In this document: in pieces, positions 36,170 through 44,800 of the stretch
Position numbering within the stretch: position 1 is the first letter of the stretch
Layout of the letters: every line of letters begins with the position of its first letter
NCBI GenBank assembly: GCA_947498325.1
Contig: CANMKE010000018.1
Coordinates: forward strand, 1-64,000
Reading direction: 5' to 3'
Length of the DNA: 64,000 nucleotides
Origin: an uncultured Persicobacter sp.
Lineage (GTDB): Bacteria; Bacteroidota; Bacteroidia; Cytophagales; Cyclobacteriaceae
Position numbers and translations under genes: made by a program
Notes under the pieces: model-generated
What the model was told of the DNA's origin: nothing
Databases searched by the model: none
Seen by the model: the letters and a program-made list of their open reading frames with translations, nothing else

Positions 36170-36652
36170 TTACTTATCATCAACTGCATTTGAGAGGAAT
36201 TGATTAACTTCTTTCAAATTTTTGGTTGTTTCAGCCTTAAAAGCTTTCCATTCCGAAGTCGTTGCCTCCTTTATCCCTTCAAGATTTTTACGCAAAGCGG
36301 CTCTCATGTCTTCAAGTTCCTCCAGTGACTTTTCCGCCTGATTACCAATATGGTCGTGTACATTTTCGACAGCATCTCCCATATCGTCAGTAGTATTTTC
36401 TACCTTATCTTCCACAGTGTCCGAATGTTCCTCCAATGCGTCGGTGGTTTTTGCTGCCTGCTCATGCAGCTTAGCCTTCAGTTGTTGAATTTCTTTATCG
36501 AGCAAAGCAATTGAATGGGTAATTTCTTCTTTTAATGCCGTTTTGTCCTTGTCCATTGCCTGCGATTTCTCATCAGCTTGTTCACACTGAACCATAAAAA
36601 TAATCAATAACAGCCCAATCAAAATCAGTGTAAATTCTTTAATGCTCTTCAT
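36170..36652 (-). CDS. Coiled-coil lipoprotein of unknown function
   Basis: The protein has 160 residues. MKSIKEFTLILIGLLLIIFM is followed by VQC, a lipobox. The remainder is almost entirely heptad-rich and charged (EEITHSIALLDKEIQQLKAK, VEDKVENTTDDMGDAVENVH), predicted as helical coiled coil. It sits 50 bp upstream of mscS on the same strand. A periplasmic stress or envelope-spacer role is plausible but unproven. Confidence 0.75.
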   Translation of the reverse strand: MKSIKEFTLILIGLLLIIFMVQCEQADEKSQAMDKDKTALKEEITHSIALLDKEIQQLKAKLHEQAAKTTDALEEHSDTVEDKVENTTDDMGDAVENVHDHIGNQAEKSLEELEDMRAALRKNLEGIKEATTSEWKAFKAETTKNLKEVNQFLSNAVDDK

Positions 36653-36787
36653 AAGTTATATTTGTTAAAAATAGGTAGTGTTCGTTTACTCGATTATTGA
36701 AAAATCCATTCCAAACCTTTCTCTTCCACAAAAAATGGCCTCAGGAGCCGTATGGTACATATCTGAAAGCAATGCCAAAGCAAGAAC

Positions 36788-36814
36788 TGTGATTATTTTC
36801 CCCAATTTGAGGAG
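36788..36814. promoter_or_regulatory. GGGGAA/TTCCCC-type box upstream of coiled-coil lipoprotein gene
   Basis: TATTTTCCCCAATTTGAGGA resembles the boxes at 29578, 31808 and 35070. It lies 136 bp upstream of the gene start. Confidence 0.35.
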
Positions 36815-36842
36815 AAACTGTGGGATCAATACACAATAGGGC

Positions 36843-36874
36843 AAAAAAAAACCACGCAATTCAGCGTGGCTTTT
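36843..36874. terminator. Terminator after the surface lipoprotein gene
   Basis: AACCACGC pairs with GCGTGGCTT around AATTCA, preceded by a run of A that reads as T leftward. Confidence 0.75.
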
Positions 36875-36890
36875 GAATGATTGATGCCCA

Positions 36891-38612
36891 TTAAAAAGGA
36901 CTTTTTTCTCCGAGTAAATTATTCTTCAACACTATAGGCTGATAGAATTGGTACTGCTGAAGAAGATTCGGGAAATGGCGAATTTCATTGACCGCCCATC
37001 TTTTACTGAAACTCGTGGTTCTGGTATTTGATGGAGTGTTAAAAGGATAAGACACCGTGGCCAAAGTTTGTGCACCTCCCCCAACTTCAGGATAGTCTAC
37101 TTCCGAACCCAAAACAACCCCATCGATGGTTTGCACTGGATCGGATTTCATGCCATCAATAATTGGGTAAACCGCACTTACATTCGCAGGAAATTTCAGA
37201 CTGAAATCAACCGAATAATTATAAACAAACTGCGCAGTAATCACTCCCTGCTTGTCGCCGCTATCATTGACCGACATCGCAATGGTAGAGTTGAAATTTT
37301 GCTGATCATATGTCAGCTTATTCCAGTTTGTACTGCTTGCATTCAGGTCTACATTGATGTCAAAGAAATCAGATGATTGAACGATATTCGACCCGTAAAG
37401 CTCATACAGTACCTCTTTTCCATCAACATCACTCAAATACTGCCCAGCGAAAAAGTCACCTGTAATGCTGTTTACTCCTGCCGATAATGTTTTACCAAAA
37501 GGCAAGTTGAAAGCATCTACGGGCATGTTAAATTCTTTACCGAAAAGCATCACCTCTGTTCCCTGTGTATACATCGTGATATTCGATGCTTCGACCATTT
37601 TAACCGACGCTTTCAGCTGTCCGTCAGGTGTGCTTAGGTCTGAGGAGGTGTAATCAAACTCCTCCATGCCATCCTGTACCATCCCAACATAAGCCGTTTT
37701 GTCATCAATTAATTTCCCATCTGCATCATCAAAATAAACCACCAATGGAATAAAGCTTTGGGCAGGAATCTCTTGCCCTTTCGCTGCAATCAGGTTATAA
37801 GTAACGGTGGATCCATCACGTGAAACCGCCAAAGGAAAGACACTCGCCAGCTGTGGATCTACACCATCAGGTACATTTTCGACAACCACCCTTGAAAGCG
37901 TGTCCGTTTCTATATCGCCTGATGTAGGCAATTCAAAAGTCAATTGAGCATCATTAAAGGACAAAATGTCCTGATAATTTAATCGCTGAACTTCAACGGT
38001 TTGTCCATTTTCATCCTCTCCGATCAGCTTTTCCACAATGGCCAGTTTATATAAAAAATTGGCATCCGATGGATCAGTCATAATGGCGATATCAGCCCCT
38101 TCCTCCCATTGTGCTTCTTCCGTCAGTAAGTTACCGAGGGAATCGGTCAGGTACCAGTGCTGCGAATAATCGTCCAGCGAATTCGCCATTTTAAAAGCCT
38201 CATTATATCCTGCAGGCACACTGACGGTCAGAATTACATTATCAATCAGGGTGGCACTTTTTACTATTTTTGAGTTCACCCCTTCGCCTCCGTCAAGACG
38301 AACGGCCACTTCCTTTTCTCCATCGCTGATGTTTTTGGTATCGAGTGTGAAATTGTAAGGTGGTTCCTGCTCCAGCGTCATTTGGTCAACACCTGAGACA
38401 ATCAGGGTGGCTTTTTGCGGGGTAGCGGTAGCCTCCTGACTGCTTTGGATTACCTCAATATTCACAGATCCGCGACTCAACTGAGGTACCGAAATCTGAT
38501 AACTACCGAGTTCCCCACCGATCACAGGCCCTTCCTCAACATCATTGCTTTTACAGCCAATGAGCATAAAGATCACCAACAGGGGGAGATAAAAATAAGG
38601 TTGTTTTTTCAT
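36891..38612 (-). CDS. Large lipoprotein, Ig-like, unknown function
   Basis: The protein has 573 residues. A lipoprotein signal (MKKQPYFYLPLLVIFMLIGC) gives an acylated Cys near residue 20 followed by acidic residues, a pattern seen for surface-exposed lipoproteins. The body is beta-rich with repeated Ig-like strands and many Asp/Ser/Thr residues. No catalytic motif or known family was recognised. Monocistronic with its own terminator. Confidence 0.7.
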   Translation of the reverse strand: MKKQPYFYLPLLVIFMLIGCKSNDVEEGPVIGGELGSYQISVPQLSRGSVNIEVIQSSQEATATPQKATLIVSGVDQMTLEQEPPYNFTLDTKNISDGEKEVAVRLDGGEGVNSKIVKSATLIDNVILTVSVPAGYNEAFKMANSLDDYSQHWYLTDSLGNLLTEEAQWEEGADIAIMTDPSDANFLYKLAIVEKLIGEDENGQTVEVQRLNYQDILSFNDAQLTFELPTSGDIETDTLSRVVVENVPDGVDPQLASVFPLAVSRDGSTVTYNLIAAKGQEIPAQSFIPLVVYFDDADGKLIDDKTAYVGMVQDGMEEFDYTSSDLSTPDGQLKASVKMVEASNITMYTQGTEVMLFGKEFNMPVDAFNLPFGKTLSAGVNSITGDFFAGQYLSDVDGKEVLYELYGSNIVQSSDFFDINVDLNASSTNWNKLTYDQQNFNSTIAMSVNDSGDKQGVITAQFVYNYSVDFSLKFPANVSAVYPIIDGMKSDPVQTIDGVVLGSEVDYPEVGGGAQTLATVSYPFNTPSNTRTTSFSKRWAVNEIRHFPNLLQQYQFYQPIVLKNNLLGEKSPF

Positions 38613-38660
38613 GTTTTAAGGTCATTTGTTGGGTTAAGAAGAAAAATAATCCAATTCAAT

Positions 38661-39617
38661 TTACAAATCTCGATAAAGATTGAGGTGCTTAGGATACCTT
38701 TTAATTAAATTTTGTTGCAGAATATATTCATTTTCATGCTTTTCAGCAAGGTGGCTCAATGCCCTTCGCACCATAATCAGTGGAACAAAGCCCTCTTTAT
38801 AGTCTTCAAGCATCTCAAGGAGGTATTTTTTTTCATCCTCATCCACTTTATTTTTAAAATAGCCATACACATGCTGAAGTGCATTGAGGATGCCGTTTTT
38901 CTTGGCAGGTTGCTTGATCGTCTCCATCAGCAAGGCAATGTACTCCTTGTACACCTGATCCATCGCTTTTTTATCGGGATTGGAAACCATCCGACCAAGC
39001 TGATTCAGTGCTGAAGGGGAATGACTCATCACCTTATATTTCAATTTCTGATGAAAGAGCTGTAGGCCTGCCACAGAAGGCTCCTGCGCTATAAACTGTT
39101 TCCATTCCCTGAAGATATAGACCCTTGCGATGAAGTTCTCCCGCAGGACGGCATCATGCAGTCGGCCCTCTTCCTCCACGGGTAAAAGTGGGTTGTTCAC
39201 CAATAGCTTTTCAGCAAAAAGTCCTCTCGCTTTATTGGCCGAAGGCTGCCCCGCTTTTTTATATACCTTTATGCGGTCCATCCCACAGCTTGGTGATTTC
39301 CCCATCAGAATATAGCCATCCACCAAATCCTGCAGTGCTTTGGTTTCCCTTTCAGAATAGGCCTGCATCTGATCAGTATAGTCCACCTCGTGATTTTTTG
39401 ATTCCACCAGACGCACCTCCTCAGGGCTATCGCCTTCCATTAAATGAATCGCAGGACGGGGAGTGCTCATGCCGCTGCCCACTTCAGGACAAATCGGATG
39501 GTAATCAAATATTTTCTCAAACTTATTGACCAGGCGAGAATTTTTATGGCCACCATCATAGCGAATATTGACACCAAGAAGGCAGGTACTGATTCCGATT
39601 TTTAATTTTTCAGACAT
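38661..39617 (-). CDS. DUF523-DUF1722 fusion protein
   Basis: The start at 39617 (MSEKLKIGISTCLLGVNIRY) is preferred because the family begins here; an upstream Met would add 22 unrelated residues. Residues 1-150 are DUF523 (CLLGVNIRYDGGHK, PICPEVGSGMSTPRP, GKSPSCGMDRIKVY with conserved Cys). Residues 190-310 are DUF1722/YbgA. Such fusions are widespread; E. coli YbgA lies beside the photolyase gene. The biochemical role is not established. Confidence 0.9.
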   Translation of the reverse strand: MSEKLKIGISTCLLGVNIRYDGGHKNSRLVNKFEKIFDYHPICPEVGSGMSTPRPAIHLMEGDSPEEVRLVESKNHEVDYTDQMQAYSERETKALQDLVDGYILMGKSPSCGMDRIKVYKKAGQPSANKARGLFAEKLLVNNPLLPVEEEGRLHDAVLRENFIARVYIFREWKQFIAQEPSVAGLQLFHQKLKYKVMSHSPSALNQLGRMVSNPDKKAMDQVYKEYIALLMETIKQPAKKNGILNALQHVYGYFKNKVDEDEKKYLLEMLEDYKEGFVPLIMVRRALSHLAEKHENEYILQQNLIKRYPKHLNLYRDL

Positions 39618-39782
39618 ATATTTTAAGGGAATTGATGTTGAATTGTATCCTACATAAACGGGATTTTTAGGCGATGAAGTCATTCAATAGCCATATTTTT
39701 AAGCAATTCGTCCTTAATTCATGATTTTTCTAAACAATAATCTGAAAAAGAAGATACGTTCGGGCACGTAAAAAAAGGCATA

Positions 39783-39822
39783 AAAAAAAATCCTTCCACG
39801 TGCGCGTGAAAGGATTTGAAAA
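39783..39822. terminator. Terminator after the GH13 gene
   Basis: AAATCCTTCCACG pairs imperfectly with CGTGAAAGGATTT around TGCG, with A residues that read as T leftward. Confidence 0.75.
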
Positions 39823-39839
39823 AGGAGGTTTTTCTATAT

Positions 39840-41525
39840 TTATTTTTTCGATAACAGCACTACGCCTCTTGTAGCGGTAACCGTTACTTGCTGATCCACG
39901 ACCTTCACCGTTTTGCCTGAATAGTTGTCCAGCAACTCCGTTCCATTGGCAAAGACTTTCGCTACTGAAATTTTCGTTGGCTTGTTCGGTAAATCAAGTG
40001 CAACCACTACTTTATCCTGATAATCATCTGTCTCCAGAATTCTGCTGAATACATAAGGAGACTGTGAAATCATTTGATGACGACCCGCTCCAACAGCAGG
40101 GTGATTAACACGGAATTGTCCTAATTTCTGATAATGTTCCAATACCTCATCAACTTTAAAGCCGTTGCGCTCTGTGTTGCCTTTGATCTCGTCCCAGTTC
40201 ATGAAGGTTCTCAGGTTGGCATCACCATCAGCACCTTCGAAATGCAAAGGACGGATCGTTTCATCACCATAATAAACCTGCGAAGCACCAGGTGTCAATA
40301 ACAATTTATTCGCTGACTCGAATGGACGCTTACGCTCCACATCAAACGGCTGTCCGTCATCATGAGAAGTCAAATAATTCAATACCGATTTTCCTTCCAG
40401 CGAACTGTGAAGAATGGCATCGTATTTTTTGAAAATGGTTTCATAATCCAACTGTGCATCAGCCTTAAATTCAAAGTTGATCAAGCTCTTGAACCCATTT
40501 TGGAAGAAGTTCACGGTGGTGTCACCATAATCAAAATCCTGACCAGCACTGATGTTATAGTTATACACCTCTCCGACCATATAGAAATCATTTTGATCCA
40601 AAACTTGGTCAGGGTGTTCTTGCTTCCATGCTTTGAAAGCATCCGAAGCGATTTTTTTCAATTCATCCCAGATGCCCGCTTCGGTGTGTTTTACCGTATC
40701 GACACGGAAACCATCCACACCATAATCACGCACATAGTCCGATAACCATTTCATGATATAGAAACGTGGTGCACGAGGGTAACCCGTTTTGGCAAAGAAC
40801 TCGTTCAGGCTTTTCACTTCCTGATCCAAGCGGCCTTCTTTCTCCCACTTTTCTTTCAACATTTTTGGCAAACGAACCTCCTGATCAGAGTTGGTCAGAA
40901 CGTCTGGCAGGTTGTCCACCAAAGTACAATCCACAGTGTTGGTGTAATTGTCGTATTTACATTTTGGCTTCACACGCACCCAGTCACTTGGGTAAACAGG
41001 GTCCATTTTGGTTACAGGTCCTGTATGGTTGATCACCACATCCATCAAAATACGGATGCCGTGTTTGTGCGCCAAAGCGATCACTTCAGCCAAATCCTCT
41101 TTGGTGCCAAAGTTAGGATCCAAGGCTGTCCAGTCTTTAGCCCAATAGCCATGATAGGCGTAGGTATTGCCCGTGCCTTCATCCACAGAACCGTGAATTT
41201 GCTCTACAACAGGCGTAAACCAAATTGCATTAATGCCCAGTTTATCGAAATAACCTGACGCTATTTTTTCTTTGACCCCCTTAAGGTCACCCCCCATAAA
41301 GCCACGCAAAGGGCCTGTTGGTTTGGTTCTGTCAAAGTTTAAATCGTTACTCTTATCTCCGTTGTTAAATCGGTCGGTCAATAAAAAATAAACGTTAGCG
41401 TTTTCCCACATGAAGGGCGTCTTGGTGTTTACACTGACGTCCGTTTGCTGTGATTGCTCATTGTTGCATGCGCCCAAGCCCAAACCGGCTAAAAGGCTGA
41501 TGCCCAAAATCGTTTTCTTGATCAT
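39840..41525 (-). CDS. GH13 alpha-amylase-family lipoprotein
   Basis: The protein has 561 residues. A lipoprotein signal ends LLAGLGLGAC (Cys20), so it is periplasmic or at the outer membrane like SusG. The TIM barrel has the four GH13 regions: DVVINH near residue 163, GFRVDTVKH (nucleophile Asp) near 277, GEVYNY (acid/base Glu) near 320, and LTSHDD (third Asp) near 390. Two Cys in KPKCKYDNYTNTVDCTL may form a disulfide in the B-domain. It hydrolyses alpha-1,4 glucans. It is not adjacent to a SusCD pair here, so the uptake partner is elsewhere. Confidence 0.93.
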   Translation of the reverse strand: MIKKTILGISLLAGLGLGACNNEQSQQTDVSVNTKTPFMWENANVYFLLTDRFNNGDKSNDLNFDRTKPTGPLRGFMGGDLKGVKEKIASGYFDKLGINAIWFTPVVEQIHGSVDEGTGNTYAYHGYWAKDWTALDPNFGTKEDLAEVIALAHKHGIRILMDVVINHTGPVTKMDPVYPSDWVRVKPKCKYDNYTNTVDCTLVDNLPDVLTNSDQEVRLPKMLKEKWEKEGRLDQEVKSLNEFFAKTGYPRAPRFYIMKWLSDYVRDYGVDGFRVDTVKHTEAGIWDELKKIASDAFKAWKQEHPDQVLDQNDFYMVGEVYNYNISAGQDFDYGDTTVNFFQNGFKSLINFEFKADAQLDYETIFKKYDAILHSSLEGKSVLNYLTSHDDGQPFDVERKRPFESANKLLLTPGASQVYYGDETIRPLHFEGADGDANLRTFMNWDEIKGNTERNGFKVDEVLEHYQKLGQFRVNHPAVGAGRHQMISQSPYVFSRILETDDYQDKVVVALDLPNKPTKISVAKVFANGTELLDNYSGKTVKVVDQQVTVTATRGVVLLSKK

Positions 41526-41868
41526 AGGAATTATTTATAAATATTCATTGACAATTTAATGATAATTAGCTCAACAACTTCTGTTTGAAGGGACTGATTA
41601 TGAACAATCAAATGCAAACGTATTCGAAAACAAGAAATGATAAATATTTGCTGCAATGAGTTCGAAAATGGCAAAATCATGCTGTTTTTCTGCCGTATTG
41701 CGCATCTCATCGCTACATTTGATTCCCGCTCAACCCTTCTCCTGCATTTTTCAGCGCCCTGTTTTAAAACGAGCTTTGTCAAAAGCACGATGCTGAACAA
41801 GGGGCATTTTTTGAGGAAACAAAAACACCTCCCAAAGGGGAGGTGATTTTAGACGAGATTGAGAAATA
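41526..41868. other. Intergenic region before the GH13 gene
   Basis: About 340 bp, no gene. Leftward, TACGTTTG at 41615-41622 matches the -7 TAnnTTTG motif about 90 bp upstream of the amylase start. A strong hairpin CACCTCCC/GGGAGGTG at 41826-41846 ends the giant gene. Confidence 0.5.
41826..41846 (-). terminator. Terminator of the giant malectin gene
   Basis: ACACCTCCC pairs with GGGAGGTG around AAAG, with AAAAAC on its left that reads as a T-run leftward. Confidence 0.7.
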
Positions 41869-44800
41869 TTATCTTATTATAAATTTGCGGCTGTAATGTT
41901 GTCCATTACTGAACCAGTAGACGATATACACGCCTGAATTCAGTCGGTTGAGCTCATATTGCTGTCCTTCCGCAGAAGGGAAGGCGATCAGTTGCTGACC
42001 AGAAGTATTGACAATTTTTGCCATTCCGGCTTTGAAAAACTGAAGCTTTTCAGCAAAACCCTGAGTGTTTGAAATCACCTGTAATGGTGGTTGATTCAGC
42101 GCCTCTTCTTCGGCAAATGTTCGTAGATTTTGCGCTCCTGCAATCACCTCAATACCGTTGATCAGCGGGTTTTCTGTCACATGCTCAAGCTTAATATTGA
42201 GGTTGCCATCATTAACATTAACCACAGCGACTTTCTTGCCTCCTTTTTGGTGCCCGAAAGAGGTGATCAGGTCTAAATCATTGACCACGGTAACTCCTTC
42301 AGCCTCGATATCAAAAATTCTGTCGCCAGCATTTTTCGTTCCGCCGTAGGCATTCCCAAGATAGAAGACCACCGTATAAGTGCCATTCTGCACTGGGAAG
42401 TTGTAGGTAATTTCATTGCCTCCGGCAGCATCCCATCGCTCATGTTTGAAAATAGCCGCAGGTACTCTGTTGGCATCCACCGAAGAATGTAAACTGCTAA
42501 TATTACCAAAATAGGTGCTGTTACTGCCGCTGCTGTTCATGAAAGTGTAAGGTGCGCCTTTGGTATCAGCTGCCCAGTTCGGTCCGCCGTCAATGGCATT
42601 CACTGCAGGTCCACCAGCATTCACCCTATAGAGGATATTTGATCCGCCATCGTTATTGGTTCCTTCATCCACCTGACCGTTACAGTTATTGTCCAGTCCG
42701 TCGAAAATCTCAGGAGCATTAGGATAAATCGAGTTGTCGCCATCGTCGCAGTCACCGCCATTGATGGAGTAACCTGCAGGTGTTGTGCTTGACTGAATGG
42801 TGTTATCATCTGTACCAAACCCATCACCGTCAGCATCCAGATAATAAGTGCTGGTTGTTGGCTGCCCGTCATCGTCGCCAAGTATTTCAATACCGCAGAT
42901 CAGCGGGTTCTCCACCTCGTGGCCGAAAGCGATCTTGATATTTCCGTTGGTAACATTGACCGTATAGCTGACCGCTCCCCCGTTTCCAAATCCGAAAGCT
43001 GGGATCAGGTCAAAGTTATTCGAAACCACCTGACCGTTAATGATGATGTCAAAAACACGCTCACCTGGGTCGTTTGTTCCTGAGTATTTTGTACCCATAT
43101 AAAGATTGACCACATAGCTGCCGTTGCTCACTGGGAAGGTATATTCCATTGGTGCACCTCCTGCCATATCCCAACGTTCATTGGTAAAGATTGAAGTCGG
43201 CACCTTCGCGCTATTGACAGAGCTGTGCAGGCTGGTAATTTTCCCAGCGTATACGCCATTGCTTCCCGCAGAAGACAGGTAAGCGCTTGGGTTGGCTTTG
43301 GTATCGGCAAACCAGCTGATGCCGCCATCTTTTGCTGCTACTGTTGGCCCACCAGCATTCACACGGTAAATTGCGCCTGTAGCGGTTAGTCCTTCATCGA
43401 TCTGCCCATTACAATTATTGTCGATGCCGTCAGCAACTTCAGTAGCCAAAGGATTAACATTTTTATTGGTGTCATCACAGTCATCGCTATTGGCCACATA
43501 TCCTTGTGGTGCTGAAGCGGCCGTTTGACTGACCGAAGGGTTTCCGTAACCATCCTGATCGCTGTCCTGATAATAGGTATTTTCAGTAACCGTTCCTGCG
43601 CCCAGTACCTCGATACCGTTCACGAGTGGGTTTTCCTGATTATGGATAAATTCAAGATCAAGAGCCCCGTCACTGACGTTGATGGTCAGCAATTTCACGC
43701 CTCCTTTTTTATGTCCGAAGGAAGCCACTGGGTCAAAATTACTGACCACCGTATTGCCTTCCGCTTTCACGGAGTACACGCGGTCGCCAACATTATCTGT
43801 TCCCGAATAATTATTACCCAAGTATAAGGCCACCTGATATTCTCCATTGCTGACAGGAAAGCTATATTTCATTGCTGAACCACCTGCGGCATCCCATCGC
43901 TCGGTATTGAAAATCCCTGCTGGTACTTTGGAGGCATCCACACTGCTGTGCAATGATGTTCCTGAGAAACTTGCGGTGCTGTTAGAACCTGCGTTGGACA
44001 GGTAAGTGCTTTTTGCCGTTTTCGTATCAGCAGACCAGGCTTTTCCACCATCAATGGCATTGATCTGCCCACCACCTGCATTGACACGGTATAACACATT
44101 GCCCTCAGGTGCTGGCGGAGGAGTACCATCCAGATAAGTCGCGTTCAGGAAGTCGAAAGTAGCTGGGAACTCTTGCCCAGAGCCAAAACTCGTCCCGATA
44201 AAACCAATCGCTACGGGCTTGGCCGAAGACTGTAAAGCTGTTTTGAGGTTTCCTACGGCAGTATAAGTGGTCAGGGTGTTTTCTGCCTCATTATCGAATT
44301 TATATTTTACAACAATCTTGGCCGTGGCAGGATCCACCTCAAACATAAAGTCCATATTGGAATTCCCCTTGCCTGAAGCATAAAATTGCTGGAATGCTAT
44401 TTGGCCATTGTTCTCGACCAAGACCTGAAATCCTCCCGCTTTTTTCACCAGCTTCAGGTAGTTGTCCTGATCTCCAGTACCAATAAAAATCCCTTGTGAT
44501 TCTGAATTTTTGTGGTCAAATAACGGTTCAATTGCACTGGCATGTACCAAAAATTTAGGCGTTGAAGCAGTTACTTTCAAACCATACTGATAGGCTTTTT
44601 CCTGATTGTTATAAACTGCATCGCCAGTGGTCTGATACATGGTTGTAGCGCCAATTGCCCCTCCAAGAATATCATCAATATCTGAATTGCTGGCATTGGG
44701 TTTGTCTTGCCAGTTCAGGTAATCATCATTGGGGTCATTGTTGGTCATCAGGCCAGTAAGCCCGAGCCCAAGAAAACCACCGAGTTGCTGATTTCCCGAG

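Noticed and set aside
41531-41800. An 89-codon leftward frame upstream of the GH13 gene
   Set aside because: It spans the probable promoter of the amylase and has no coding-like features.
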